Positions 33,749 through 43,173 are shown, counted from the stretch's first letter. The stretch is 45,442 nucleotides of DNA from Pseudomonadota bacterium (GCA_021324135.1 JAJPJO010000327.1:1-45442), one strand, 5' to 3'. Notes: generated by a model not told the origin, from the letters alone. Numbers and translations are program-made.

Positions 33749-33880
33749 CAGAGTCCATAGATGGATTTAATGCGCCGGCAGGATTGGACATGTTATCAAG
33801 ATAGATCATTGTTCTAAACGGGGCGATCGAACCAACTTGTCAAGCGACCCGTTTTAAAGAAGACCGCGCGAACTTGAGCC

Positions 33881-34546
33881 ATGAGATTATTGCTAGCCGA
33901 AGATGACGAGATTCTCTCCGATGGAATCTCAAAAGCATTGAAGCAAAGTGGCTACGTCGTGGACCACGTTGCCTCCGGCGCCGACGCTGATCATGCGCTC
34001 GAAACGGGACGCTTCGACTTGCTCATTCTCGATCTTGGTTTGCCGCAGCTCGACGGTTTGGAAGTGCTGAAACGGTTGAGAGCGCGCAAGCAGCTCATGC
34101 CCGTTTTGATTCTCACCGCCAGAGACCGACTCGAGGATCGAGTTACCGGGCTGGACTACGGCGCCGACGACTATCTGACGAAACCCTTCGATCTGCCCGA
34201 ACTCGAGGCTCGCGTGCGGGCCATGCTGAGGCGCGGTCAGACGCAGTCCGTGGAAGTCGAATACGGACCGCTGCGCTTCGATACAGTGTCGCGCAAAGTC
34301 ACCGCCGATGGTGAACTGATCGAGTTGTCCGCAAAAGAGCTGGCCCTCATGGAAGTATTCATTCTCAAAGGCGGAAACGTCATCAGCAAAGAACAGCTAA
34401 TCGAGCACACCTACAGATGGGACGAAGAGGTCTCGCATAACGCGATTGAGGTAACCATTCACCGCTTGCGCAAGAAAATCGAACCGCACAAAGTCAACAT
34501 TCGCTCCATCCGCGGACTTGGCTATTTTTTGGAAGAAGAGCAATGA
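33881..34546 (+). CDS. OmpR/PhoB-family response regulator, QseB/TctD type
   Basis: A 221-residue transcription regulator. The receiver domain (1-115) has the acidic pair in EDDE, the phospho-acceptor Asp51 (LDLGLPQLDG), Thr in LTAR and Lys in LTKPFD. The winged-helix DNA-binding domain (about 125-218) has ELSAKELALMEVF and VTIHRLRKKIEP. The closest resemblance is to QseB, PmrA or TctD. The stop overlaps the start of the kinase gene by four bases (ATGA), so the two are one operon. A 7-bp inverted repeat (AAACGGG 33816-33822, CCCGTTT 33848-33854) upstream could be its own operator. Target genes are not evident. Confidence 0.93.
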   Translation: MRLLLAEDDEILSDGISKALKQSGYVVDHVASGADADHALETGRFDLLILDLGLPQLDGLEVLKRLRARKQLMPVLILTARDRLEDRVTGLDYGADDYLTKPFDLPELEARVRAMLRRGQTQSVEVEYGPLRFDTVSRKVTADGELIELSAKELALMEVFILKGGNVISKEQLIEHTYRWDEEVSHNAIEVTIHRLRKKIEPHKVNIRSIRGLGYFLEEEQ

Positions 34547-36063
34547 GACGGCTTCCCACATTTTCACTGCGGCGTCTGCTGCTGATCTGGTTGCTGATAC
34601 CAATCCTGGTGCTGTGGCTTATCGGCGCCGGTATAACTTACGGATTGGCGATGTCCTTTGCCACTGATGCATACGATGAATCTTTGCTCGACTCAGCTCA
34701 CTTCATCGCTACGCGGGCAGTTAATAAAAAAGGTCACTTGCAAGTGGACCTGCCCGCTGACGCTCTCGATTTGCTGAAGGACAACCTGGAAGAGCATATG
34801 TATTTTCAGGTCTTGTCAGGCAAGGGCGCCGTAATCGCGGGCGATACCAAGGTGCCTGCCACCATGTTCGGTGCCCGCCAGGAGACTGATCCGGAGGAGC
34901 CCGATTTTCACTATGCCACAGTCAATGGTGAGAAGGTTCGGGTCGTGCACCTGTTCTATACGGTTCCAGGCGCAAAAGATGCAATTCAGATTCAGATAGC
35001 CCAAACCCTGCACAGCAGGCACCGCCTCGCCTCGGACATCCTCACTCAGGTGGTGATACCACAGTTGGTGATGGTAATGCTCTCCGCCCTGGTGGTCCTG
35101 CTAGGCGTAAGGCGAGGATTGAAGCCGCTCAATGATTTACGAGATGAGGTCTCGAGGCGCACGCCTTCGGATCTTCGTCCCATCCGCGCCGATCGCATTC
35201 CAAAGGAAGTGCGGCCGCTGGTTCAGGCAATCAATGGCTTGATGGAACGATTGCAGCGCGATATGGAAGGGCAACAGCGCTTTGTTGCGAACGCAGCGCA
35301 TCAATTGCGCACCCCGATCGCAGGACTCAAGACCCAAACCGAACTGGCTCAGCGCTTGAGCGATCCGGCGGAGATCAAGCACGCTCTCTCGCTCATCAAG
35401 TTAGGTGCCGAGCGGGCTACAAAACTCACACACCAGTTACTGACGCTGGCTAAGTCGGAACCGTCGGTTGTGAATGTCGAAAAATTTCAGATCGTCGATC
35501 TGAACGGTATTGTTCGCAATGCCGTGAAAGAACTGGCTTCTCTGGCTCAGCATCAGTCCATAGATCTTGGCTTCGAGGGCACGCAATCAGCCGTTTTCGT
35601 CAAAGGTGATCCGATAAGCTTGCACGAGCTGGCATCCAATTTGATTGAAAACGCAATCCGCTACACACAAGCAGAAGGACATGTGAACGTCAGCATCACC
35701 CATCAATTGATTGCGGTTTGGGATACATCCGGCAAGGCGAGGCCGCCGCTGGAAAGGGCATGCCTGAAGGTGGAAGACGATGGCCCGGGCATCCCGGAGA
35801 ATGAAAGAGAACACGTCTTTGAGCGCTTCTATCGTTTGATGGGACCTGAGGGTAGCACCAATCCTGGTGGCAGCGGACTGGGGCTATCAATCGTTCAAGA
35901 AATTGCTCGGGCGCACAGAGCTACCGTTTCGCTTGGTGACGGCGCCAATGGCAGAGGCACGTCATGCACCGTCATGTTTGAAGTGATTGCCGTGCCGGGC
36001 GATGCCAACAAGCCTCGAACGGACATGGCCCACTCGCCCGTCACCACCAGGACGGCATCATAG
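34543..36063 (+). CDS. Sensor histidine kinase, QseC/TctE type
   Basis: A 506-residue inner-membrane sensor paired with the overlapping regulator. The first transmembrane helix lies at about 11-38, with a periplasmic two-component-sensor N-terminal domain (about 39-165) and a second helix at about 168-190. A HAMP-like linker, HisKA with His253 (AAHQLRTPIAG) and a HATPase domain with N box (NLIENAIRY), G1 (DDGPGIP), F box and G2 (GGSGLGLSI) follow. All catalytic motifs are intact. The signal is unknown; relatives sense carboxylates or environmental cues. The start ATG overlaps the regulator stop, giving translational coupling. Confidence 0.93.
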   Translation: MRRLPTFSLRRLLLIWLLIPILVLWLIGAGITYGLAMSFATDAYDESLLDSAHFIATRAVNKKGHLQVDLPADALDLLKDNLEEHMYFQVLSGKGAVIAGDTKVPATMFGARQETDPEEPDFHYATVNGEKVRVVHLFYTVPGAKDAIQIQIAQTLHSRHRLASDILTQVVIPQLVMVMLSALVVLLGVRRGLKPLNDLRDEVSRRTPSDLRPIRADRIPKEVRPLVQAINGLMERLQRDMEGQQRFVANAAHQLRTPIAGLKTQTELAQRLSDPAEIKHALSLIKLGAERATKLTHQLLTLAKSEPSVVNVEKFQIVDLNGIVRNAVKELASLAQHQSIDLGFEGTQSAVFVKGDPISLHELASNLIENAIRYTQAEGHVNVSITHQLIAVWDTSGKARPPLERACLKVEDDGPGIPENEREHVFERFYRLMGPEGSTNPGGSGLGLSIVQEIARAHRATVSLGDGANGRGTSCTVMFEVIAVPGDANKPRTDMAHSPVTTRTAS

Positions 36064-36094
36064 GCTACCGAATACTGATTCTGATTTCACAGCC

Positions 36095-38089
36095 TCAGGG
36101 CATTTTTTCGAGATCCGACGCCTTCATGTGCATCATTTTCATGAACATGTCCCGGCCGCGGCGATAAGAAACTTTTCGCGCCGCATTTGGGAAGTACCAC
36201 TCGAAGTTCGAGCAATACCAATAGGATGAAGGATCTATCGTGATACCGTTTCCAAAAGAGACCGGGTCGAACTGACTCATATCCCTGTTGTAGCTACTAA
36301 TAATGGCGGGCGCTACGAACATCACTCTTCGCTCTCGGATTTGTTCTATGTCGTCTTCAGAAAGATTGCATCCGCGGACGTTTAAAATCCATGTCAGGGC
36401 GCACCCATACTTCAGTTTCTTGATACCGTTGATGGTGACATCTTTATTGCCGGAGATGTCTAGATTCAGAAATTCGACATCATGCAGAGCTGCGAGATCC
36501 TCATCGTTTAAATTAAGATTCGCGATTGCCAGAGAGTCGAGAGGCTTGAAGTTCCCGAGCATATGAACGTGCTTTTTATCGATATGATCGCCGTTTATGA
36601 GCAGGGAATAGAGATTATGATCGTTGCTGAGGTACTCAATTGATTTGCCTGTAATCGCGCCGTTGTCGGAAATGTCCAGAGCGTTCAGGTTGGTTTTCGA
36701 CAGCATTTCAACCCCAGCATCTGTTATGTCCGTGTGTCTTATTGAAAGATGGCGAAGCCCATGCATGCGCATGATAGTCTTCATACCTCTGTCGGTGATC
36801 TTGTCGGAATCCAGCGTCAAGCCTCTGAGTTCGTGAAAGCCGGCTATCGTCTCCAGCCCGGCATCAGTAACTTTAGTAAAGGACACATCCAACGCCTGAA
36901 GATACGGAAAGACTGATAGATATGGCAAGTCGGAATCGGAGAACTCAGGATCGACGATCTTCAACAACTTCTTCGAGCGATATTCTTCAGCGATATTTTT
37001 GACGAGATTGTCGTGCATCGGCCCGCTGGCAATCAGCCAGGTCCGCTCTCCGATGCCATGCTCGAAGCAATGCAGCACCTCCTTCTCGTGCTTGGCATTG
37101 TTTAGAGATAGAATCGCCATGACACTAAATACGGTGAAAAGCAGCAGGATGGCTATCGCCCAGATGGGGCGCACCTTAGGAAGGACAAACCCGACGCCTT
37201 CCGGGGGCTCGTTCGAGCTATGGTGCTCGCTGAACTCTTGCAACGCCTGTCTCAGTTCTTCCATTGATTGAAAGCGCTTCGTCGGTTCCTTTTGAAGCGT
37301 TTTATCAACAATCTCCTCAAGCGCTGTCGGAAATCTCTGTGAAGACAAACCATCGTTTAGCTTGGGCGCAGGCTGCTCAATTTGCATGGCGATTGTTTCC
37401 ATGTAACTATCGCCCAGAAATGGAGGTTTGCCTTTGAGCGTCATGTACATGAGACAACCGAGGGAATAAATATCGGAGCGCAAATCGACTTCCTCGCCTC
37501 GGGCTTGCTCGGGACTCATGTACATCGGGCTGCCGATGCGCGCACCAGTGGCGGTGAGCTTTTGTTCTTCCGAATCAAGCTTTGCCAGACCGAAATCAAC
37601 AATCTTGCAGATATAACCTCCGCCGGGAGACTTGACGAGCATCACGTTTGACGGCTTGACGTCTCTGTGCAGAACGCTGTTGCGATGCGCATGCTCCAGA
37701 CCCGAGCTGAGCTGAAGGAAAATGTCCACCGCCAGGTTAACGTCGAGCGGCCCCTGCCTTTTGATTAAGTCGGAGAGGCTCTCGCCTTCGATGAAATCCA
37801 TTATCAGGTAAAGCTCGCCGGTTTCGGTTTGCCCGAAGTCGAGGACCTTCAAGATGTTCAAATGATCGAGCTTGGCCGCCGCTCGCGCTTCCTTTTGAAA
37901 GCGAATTGCCGCCTCTTTCTTGAGGCTTGGCAGCAAAAGTTTGACGGCAACTTGTTTTGAAAGAACCTTATCGTAGCCCTTATACACAACGCCCATTCCA
38001 CCAGCCCCAAGTTTATGGTTCAGTTCATATCGAGAACTGAATTGCTTGGTTGAAGCGGTTGGATCGCTGATGGAGGGATTATCTGGCAT
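36095..38089 (-). CDS. Transmembrane Ser/Thr kinase with leucine-rich repeats
   Basis: The protein has 664 residues. An intact eukaryote-like kinase domain (about 21-285) has a glycine loop GAGGMG, Lys50 in VAVKLL, HRDVKPSN with Asp143, DFG with Asp165, and the SPEQ segment. A transmembrane helix follows (309-329), then an extracytoplasmic region with at least seven leucine-rich repeats (about 380-600; LTLDSDKITDRGMKTIMRM type). The C-terminal 70 residues are Trp and Tyr-rich. The protein probably senses a ligand outside and phosphorylates Ser/Thr inside. Kinase-TM-LRR is uncommon among bacterial kinases, which more often carry PASTA, WD40 or TPR domains. No ribosome site is obvious before the ATG. 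It lies 87 bases after the L,D-transpeptidase gene on the same strand. Confidence 0.9.
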   Translation of the reverse strand: MPDNPSISDPTASTKQFSSRYELNHKLGAGGMGVVYKGYDKVLSKQVAVKLLLPSLKKEAAIRFQKEARAAAKLDHLNILKVLDFGQTETGELYLIMDFIEGESLSDLIKRQGPLDVNLAVDIFLQLSSGLEHAHRNSVLHRDVKPSNVMLVKSPGGGYICKIVDFGLAKLDSEEQKLTATGARIGSPMYMSPEQARGEEVDLRSDIYSLGCLMYMTLKGKPPFLGDSYMETIAMQIEQPAPKLNDGLSSQRFPTALEEIVDKTLQKEPTKRFQSMEELRQALQEFSEHHSSNEPPEGVGFVLPKVRPIWAIAILLLFTVFSVMAILSLNNAKHEKEVLHCFEHGIGERTWLIASGPMHDNLVKNIAEEYRSKKLLKIVDPEFSDSDLPYLSVFPYLQALDVSFTKVTDAGLETIAGFHELRGLTLDSDKITDRGMKTIMRMHGLRHLSIRHTDITDAGVEMLSKTNLNALDISDNGAITGKSIEYLSNDHNLYSLLINGDHIDKKHVHMLGNFKPLDSLAIANLNLNDEDLAALHDVEFLNLDISGNKDVTINGIKKLKYGCALTWILNVRGCNLSEDDIEQIRERRVMFVAPAIISSYNRDMSQFDPVSFGNGITIDPSSYWYCSNFEWYFPNAARKVSYRRGRDMFMKMMHMKASDLEKMP

Positions 38090-38176
38090 GTCCGGCAGAA
38101 AATGTGTTCGCGCCTACTATATTCCCAAGGCAAGCGCGGCTCGCTCAACTCCAAGCTGGTTAAAACGGATGCTCCC

Positions 38177-38926
38177 TCATAGCGGCAACTGCCCGAGCGC
38201 CACCTTGAGCCGTTTGTACAAACCAGGCACCCAATCGGGCAGGTAGGTCGTATCGACCTCGGCGTTTTTCGCAGTCAAATTTTTCGGAGCCAGAATTACA
38301 TCCACATTCTCGAGCCCCACATCGTGCACGAGCACGAAAACTTCCTCGATAGCCTCGTCGCCGAGCGCGATGCAGCCGATCGATACATTGCTGCCATGAA
38401 TCATGATGTCGCCGCCGAGATTGGAGCGCCCCTCTGCTCGGGCGTGCTTCCTGTCCTCGCTATTGGGATAATTGACGCGCATGGACAGGTGATAGGTTGA
38501 ATTCGGATTAAGCAGCTCGATCTTGTAAAAACCCTCCGGAACCTGACAATCGCCCTGCTTCAGCTTCGGCCCGGCGTCGCCGCTAGCGGCTAACACCTGA
38601 TAGGTCTGAACTTTCTTCATCCGACCATCCTCATCCGGCGCAAAGACGAGGAAAAGCTTCTCCTCCTTCAGTCCGAGGAGCGTCAATTTGGAGGGCGGAT
38701 AGGCAACCGCCTGGGCGGTGAACCACGGCTTCATACGCTGGCGCGCGTCCGGACCGTACGTGCGTATGACCTGCTCCACTGTTCTTCTCGGTTTCAATTT
38801 CTGCGCCGCCTTCTTAGCCTCAACCGAAAGCAAGAGCAATCTATCACAAACCGGCCCCGACAGAATCGCAAACAATGCGACCGTGGCAAGGACAAGACTC
38901 AAGAGAATCAGATAACCCTTTGGCAT
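38177..38926 (-). CDS. L,D-transpeptidase, YafK/YkuD type
   Basis: The protein has 249 residues. An N-terminal membrane anchor or signal (about 5-24) precedes a YkuD catalytic domain (about 90-215). Catalytic His177 and Cys185 lie in IHGSNVSIGC, preceded by the family pattern TYHLSMRVNYPN. Its closest shape is the YafK-like group, which modifies peptidoglycan cross-links or detaches envelope lipoproteins. It acts in the periplasm. It sits between membrane Ser/Thr kinase genes; regulation of cell-wall enzymes by such kinases is plausible but unproven here. A ribosome site is not clear before ATG 38926. Confidence 0.88.
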   Translation of the reverse strand: MPKGYLILLSLVLATVALFAILSGPVCDRLLLLSVEAKKAAQKLKPRRTVEQVIRTYGPDARQRMKPWFTAQAVAYPPSKLTLLGLKEEKLFLVFAPDEDGRMKKVQTYQVLAASGDAGPKLKQGDCQVPEGFYKIELLNPNSTYHLSMRVNYPNSEDRKHARAEGRSNLGGDIMIHGSNVSIGCIALGDEAIEEVFVLVHDVGLENVDVILAPKNLTAKNAEVDTTYLPDWVPGLYKRLKVALGQLPL

Positions 38927-39021
38927 ATGCTCAGATGGAATCGATAGCTTTTACAAACGGTCTTCAGCCATCCGAGCATTATATCGAATAATTTTTTGCT
39001 GCGCTCAGGGAGTCTGCTTAA

Positions 39022-39066
39022 TTCACTGAGCCTGCTTTCACTGAGCCTGCTTTCACTGAGCCTGCT
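39022..39066 (-). repeat. Three 15-bp tandem repeats over a stop codon
   Basis: TTCACTGAGCCTGCT is repeated exactly at 39022-39036, 39037-39051 and 39052-39066. The last unit contains the TGA stop of the kinase on the minus strand, after EQAQ. Because the unit is 15 bases, two more in-frame TGA stops follow, each after KQAQ. Confidence 0.9.
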
Positions 39067-40474
39067 CAATCTCAGACAGCCTGCTCGCTACATCTGTAAT
39101 CGTTTTCAATCGCTTCTGTAAATCGAGCTGGGTGAGGTCCTGGACAAGCTGATCGAGCGGCTCGCTCACTTGAGGATTGCCGGCTCTGGGGGTTGCCACC
39201 GCCAGTGGTTCAGGATCGCGGCCGGTAATCATGAAGTAGACCACGGCTCCCAATGAATACAGATCGCTCTGCGGCTTGGCATGACCGGAAAACTGTTCCG
39301 GCGATATATATGAAGGTTTGCCGACGAGCGTTCCGGTAACCGTGCCGACAAACTCATTGGCCGATCCGAAATCGATTAACACCAGCGAGCCCTTCATATC
39401 CAGAATCAAATTCTCCGGGGTGAGATCGCGGTGCACTATCGGCGGTTCCAGTGCATGCAGATATGAGATGATATCCACAAGCCCGCGCGTCCACTTCAGG
39501 ACTTGCTTTTCCGAGGCCGCACCTTTGTCTCGAATATAGCTCCTCAAATTGGCGCCGCTAATTCTCTGCAAAACCATATATTGCCGATTGCTCTCGATAA
39601 AATAATCGAGCACTTTAGCGATTTGGGGATGGTCGACGCCGGAGAGTAACACCGCTTCGCGAGCGAAGTGCTCGTATGCTTTTTGCTTCAAGTCCTCTTT
39701 TGCTGCCGGAGGCACCACCGCCTCCTTCAATATAGCGGGGGTGCGCTCCTGCCACTGACAGAGGTAAATCGCCGACCAACCGCCCGCCGTTAGCGGTTGA
39801 ACGACCTTGACCCGACCATCTTGCAACTCTTTGCCGGGTTCCAGCGGACTGAAAGGCGTCGTCGAAAGTCGCCGTTGCGCCTCCTCCATCCACAGGGCCG
39901 TGAAGCTGGAATCATCTGCATCTCTGCGTTTGTGCGTCACCTTATCGACAAGCCTTCTGAAGGATGGATCTTTTGCTGTTCCCTCAGCCCACAATTCGCA
40001 GGCCGAGACAAGTTTGTCCAGATCCTCGGTTGAAAGCGATGACAGCTTGAGCCGCAGGCTGCCGCGCTCGCTCAAGGAGAGGACTATGCTTTCATCAGAC
40101 TGACGTTCCGCACCATATTCGGTGACCTCAATGCGATCGACCTTTCGCCACGGAACCGCGATCTTGCCCGGCGCACCAGTCTGATGCGGCATGATGATTG
40201 CATTGTCGGTCAAGATCAATCTGGTGTTGCGATTGAATCGGTATGAGTTGAAAGCAATCAGGAAGAAAATAAACGAGCCTAATGACGCCAACATGAGAAT
40301 GGCGTCCGGAACGCCCCACGCGGCTGCATTGCCGAGAAAGATGTGATACAAAAGCGGCAGCGGAAAGAAGACGATGAAGCAAGCCGTTCCGATTACAGCC
40401 AACCTTCTGCTGTACACGGCTGTCGGACTTTCATAGCTGACTACGGCTGTTTTTGCGCTGGCTTTCTCGGACAT
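39053..40474 (-). CDS. Membrane Ser/Thr kinase with N-terminal PH-like domain
   Basis: The protein has 473 residues. Two transmembrane helices (about 25-47 and 56-76) are followed by a beta-rich segment (about 83-145) resembling a bacterial PH domain (TRLILTDNAIIM, IAVPWRKVDRIEV). After the linker motif FTALWMEE (191-198) comes a kinase domain (about 222-470). It has a glycine loop (LTAGGWSAIY) that is degenerate, Lys250, Glu in FAREAVLL, HRDLTPEN with Asp350, and DFG with Asp368. It is probably active. It starts directly after the stop of the neighbouring kinase (TAGATG), so the two are one operon and probably paralogues. The C-terminal stop lies in a triplicated 15-bp repeat. Confidence 0.88.
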   Translation of the reverse strand: MSEKASAKTAVVSYESPTAVYSRRLAVIGTACFIVFFPLPLLYHIFLGNAAAWGVPDAILMLASLGSFIFFLIAFNSYRFNRNTRLILTDNAIIMPHQTGAPGKIAVPWRKVDRIEVTEYGAERQSDESIVLSLSERGSLRLKLSSLSTEDLDKLVSACELWAEGTAKDPSFRRLVDKVTHKRRDADDSSFTALWMEEAQRRLSTTPFSPLEPGKELQDGRVKVVQPLTAGGWSAIYLCQWQERTPAILKEAVVPPAAKEDLKQKAYEHFAREAVLLSGVDHPQIAKVLDYFIESNRQYMVLQRISGANLRSYIRDKGAASEKQVLKWTRGLVDIISYLHALEPPIVHRDLTPENLILDMKGSLVLIDFGSANEFVGTVTGTLVGKPSYISPEQFSGHAKPQSDLYSLGAVVYFMITGRDPEPLAVATPRAGNPQVSEPLDQLVQDLTQLDLQKRLKTITDVASRLSEIEQAQ

Positions 40475-42748
40475 CTACTCCACCTCGAGGACAGCCGACT
40501 TGGTTTTAATTTTGATTTTCGCTGATTTGTCCGGCATGTCGTCCAATGCAGCTTCCAGTACAGCTCGAACCTCACGAGCCGAAGCGGGCCGCTCCTCTGC
40601 CTCGAACCCTGCACATTTTCTGATCAGCTCCTCGATTTTTGCAGTGGCGCTGTCGGAAGAACGCTCTTCGTCGATAATTTCATCGGTGACTCCCGCGCAA
40701 AGCGGCGGCGGATCTTCCGCTCTGAGCAAAAAGTGCAAAATAGCGCCCAGAGCGAAGATATCGCTTTGAGTCGTAGGTCTTCCGCGAAATTGCTCAGGAG
40801 GCGTGTATGAAGGTCTGCCTGCTATGAAAGTATGCGAACGACTATCGACCACTCGAGCGACATCGAAATCGATCAGTTTGACTTTGCCGTCCGGCGCAAG
40901 AATCAAATTGTCCGGGGCAAGATCGCAGTGAATGACAGGCGACTCGCGCTCGTGAAGGAAGCTGAGGATATCGCAAATTTGCAGCCCTAGCTGGCGGACT
41001 TTCTCCAGTGAAAACGGGCCTTTCTCCTCCACTACTCGGCGCAAGGTCTTGCCCTCGACATATTCCATTACAAGGTACGCTTTGCCGTTTTCAACAAAAT
41101 GGTCCAACAACTTCACGATTTGCGGATGAACTAGCTCGGCAAGCAGGCTAGCGCCACGATTGAAGCGGCTGGTCGCATCCTGCATGATTCTGACATCGGC
41201 GTAATTTGGCAAAACTAATTCCTTGATCACGACATCGGCGCCACCATTCGCAGTTTCAGCGACGTCTGCGCTTTCAGGAACGCGCACACCTTCAGCAGCC
41301 TTCGCACTTTCAGCCCGCTCCGCATCCTCGGCACTGGGCGCAGTACCACCACTATTTGCGGTGGCAGGCGTGGCTAGATATGTAACGCCCTGGCCTCCAT
41401 AACCAAGCAGGCGCTTCACCAGGTAGGCGCCGTTCCGCAGGCTTTCGGGATAATCCAATTCGCGTTCGCTTTGCGCGGTCTCCGTTCCCTTCTCCTCCAA
41501 CCAGAGGTCTGTAAATTGAATATCGAAAAGCGTATTTGAGGTGCGCATAAATTCATCGTTGAACCGAGCCTTTACAGCATAGCGGTCGACAAGCCGAAGA
41601 ATGCGCTGCCGAGTCTGGGCATCGGAAACCTTAGTGAGATCTATATCTAGCCGATTGAGCGCCCCATCGACGAGGGTCAGCTTGCCGTCCAATGGATCAG
41701 CCATTTCGCCGAACTTCACCAGATCCACGTCGGTGATTCCAATCCAGTTCAAAAAACTCATCCGCATGCCGATGGTCTTCGGATCTATAAAAATGAATGC
41801 CGGCGACCAGGCGCGCAAAAGCGGCATGAAGACGACCATCACGGAGCTGGTAACCAACCAGATCACGGTTAGCACAGGCAGCCCGGCAGTCGAGAAATAA
41901 TCGAGAAGAATTTGGAAAAAGAGCAAAACCAGCAAACCGATTGCATGAATATAGTTGGGGGCATCTCCTGAGGTAGCCGCCCTGAACATGCGCACTAGCT
42001 CCTCCGTTCGACCCGATGATGTCCATTGCGGCATGATGCCTGGATGCTGCGACCATTCGGCGTTCAGCGCGTAACAATAGTAGGACAGAGCCCCAAGCAG
42101 CACTATCCAGAAGAAGAAATAAACACACCAGAATGTCTTCTCATGCGTTTTTATCAAATGGAAAATTGCGTCCTCAGTGGGCGTTTTGCTCAACTTTACA
42201 GTGAGGCTCTCCGACTCATTTGCATTGAGCAGAAATTTGATAAGCCCGCGTGACTCGAACGGTATTACATCGGTATATGAATACTTGCAGTGCGGATTGG
42301 CTTCCTTGATTGCACTGATGAAGGTGCGCAGCTCCTGCTCATCATAATCCTTCACCGGCAAAACCAGACCATCATTTTCCCTTTCAGTATCGAATGTGAT
42401 GATCAAGCTCTCGTTGAAGTCGTTGGTAACATCACCCTCATCGCCCGCCACCTCGTTGATTTTGGAAAGTGGAATTCGCCTGTAGCCACCCAGGTTGGCA
42501 AAGGAAATCATGCCGTCCTTGATTTTGACGCTGCCTGAAAAGGCGTAACCGACAAGAATCAAAAGAATCCACCAACCAACGAAGAACCAGAAGTCCAAAC
42601 TCATTGGCGTCGGTGCGTTCAACTGGGCGGGCAAGAAAGTGAACTTGATGAAGTTGATAATCTCATGAAAGAGAAAAAACGGCGACAAGAACAGGAGCAC
42701 CCGACCGATGCGCTTTTGGTTTTGTCCGCGGAGTGTGAAGTTCGTCAT
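40475..42748 (-). CDS. Large membrane Ser/Thr kinase with N-lobe insertion and DFD motif
   Basis: The protein has 757 residues. I chose ATG 42748, directly before a hydrophobic N-terminus, over an in-frame start at 43024 whose first 92 residues look non-coding. Transmembrane segments lie near 15-40, 52-70, 205-227 and 266-315, with a beta-rich PH-like region (about 74-150). After the linker FTDLWLEE (412-419) comes the kinase domain (about 440-735). The glycine loop is GYGGQG. An Ala/Glu-rich insertion of about 45 residues (460-505) separates it from Lys509. The catalytic loop reads HCDLAPDN (Asp609), and DFG is DFD (627-629). The essential Lys, both Asp and Asn are kept, so activity is likely. 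It leads the two-kinase operon. Confidence 0.85.
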   Translation of the reverse strand: MTNFTLRGQNQKRIGRVLLFLSPFFLFHEIINFIKFTFLPAQLNAPTPMSLDFWFFVGWWILLILVGYAFSGSVKIKDGMISFANLGGYRRIPLSKINEVAGDEGDVTNDFNESLIITFDTERENDGLVLPVKDYDEQELRTFISAIKEANPHCKYSYTDVIPFESRGLIKFLLNANESESLTVKLSKTPTEDAIFHLIKTHEKTFWCVYFFFWIVLLGALSYYCYALNAEWSQHPGIMPQWTSSGRTEELVRMFRAATSGDAPNYIHAIGLLVLLFFQILLDYFSTAGLPVLTVIWLVTSSVMVVFMPLLRAWSPAFIFIDPKTIGMRMSFLNWIGITDVDLVKFGEMADPLDGKLTLVDGALNRLDIDLTKVSDAQTRQRILRLVDRYAVKARFNDEFMRTSNTLFDIQFTDLWLEEKGTETAQSERELDYPESLRNGAYLVKRLLGYGGQGVTYLATPATANSGGTAPSAEDAERAESAKAAEGVRVPESADVAETANGGADVVIKELVLPNYADVRIMQDATSRFNRGASLLAELVHPQIVKLLDHFVENGKAYLVMEYVEGKTLRRVVEEKGPFSLEKVRQLGLQICDILSFLHERESPVIHCDLAPDNLILAPDGKVKLIDFDVARVVDSRSHTFIAGRPSYTPPEQFRGRPTTQSDIFALGAILHFLLRAEDPPPLCAGVTDEIIDEERSSDSATAKIEELIRKCAGFEAEERPASAREVRAVLEAALDDMPDKSAKIKIKTKSAVLEVE

Positions 42749-43173
42749 TATGCGGTGACGGCGCTGTGTGCCAGGTCGGTGCGCCTGGTTGATACCAGCT
42801 ATATATACCCAGGTTAGGTCGCTCAACGCAAATGGATGCCTGCCGTCGCACAGATGTTTGCAATCGGCTAACCGAACTTTACGATTGTCAAGATATCTTT
42901 CGTACCGCAACCGGCCCCGGCGGTGAGATGTTATAAAGAAGCTCAGGCGACTTGAAAAATTGGATTGCCAGGGCCCGCGGCTGGCGCTCTCAGCCGTGGA
43001 ACAAACTAAATACAGGGGCGTCATCGGATTAGTGGAGCAGGTCGGCCAAAACCGGACTCAGTCTCGATAAACTCAAGCTGCTTGCTTTGTTACCCTCCTT
43101 AATACGGAAAGCCGCCGATGGATCAAACAACCTTGTTTACTGCAGGACAAGGGATTTAAATGGGGATTCTGGA
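42749..43173. other. Divergent intergenic region
   Basis: About 425 bases between the kinase operon (minus) and the TPR gene (plus). It holds the candidate kinase promoter (42802-42831). A second minus-strand TTGACA near 42893-42888 lacks a well-spaced -10. On the plus side, in-frame TTG 43087 precedes the chosen TPR start without a good ribosome site. No gene is supported here. Confidence 0.45.
42802..42831 (-). promoter_or_regulatory. Possible promoter of the two-kinase operon
   Basis: On the minus strand TTGCGT (42831-42826), 18 bases, then TATATA (42807-42802). Transcription would start near 42795, giving a leader of about 45 bases before ATG 42748. The -35 is a moderate match. This also argues against the upstream in-frame start at 43024. 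Confidence 0.35.

Noticed and set aside
42749..43024. Longer N-terminus of the large kinase
   Set aside because: Sequence is polar and Arg/His-rich with no homology to its paralogue, and a candidate promoter lies inside it.
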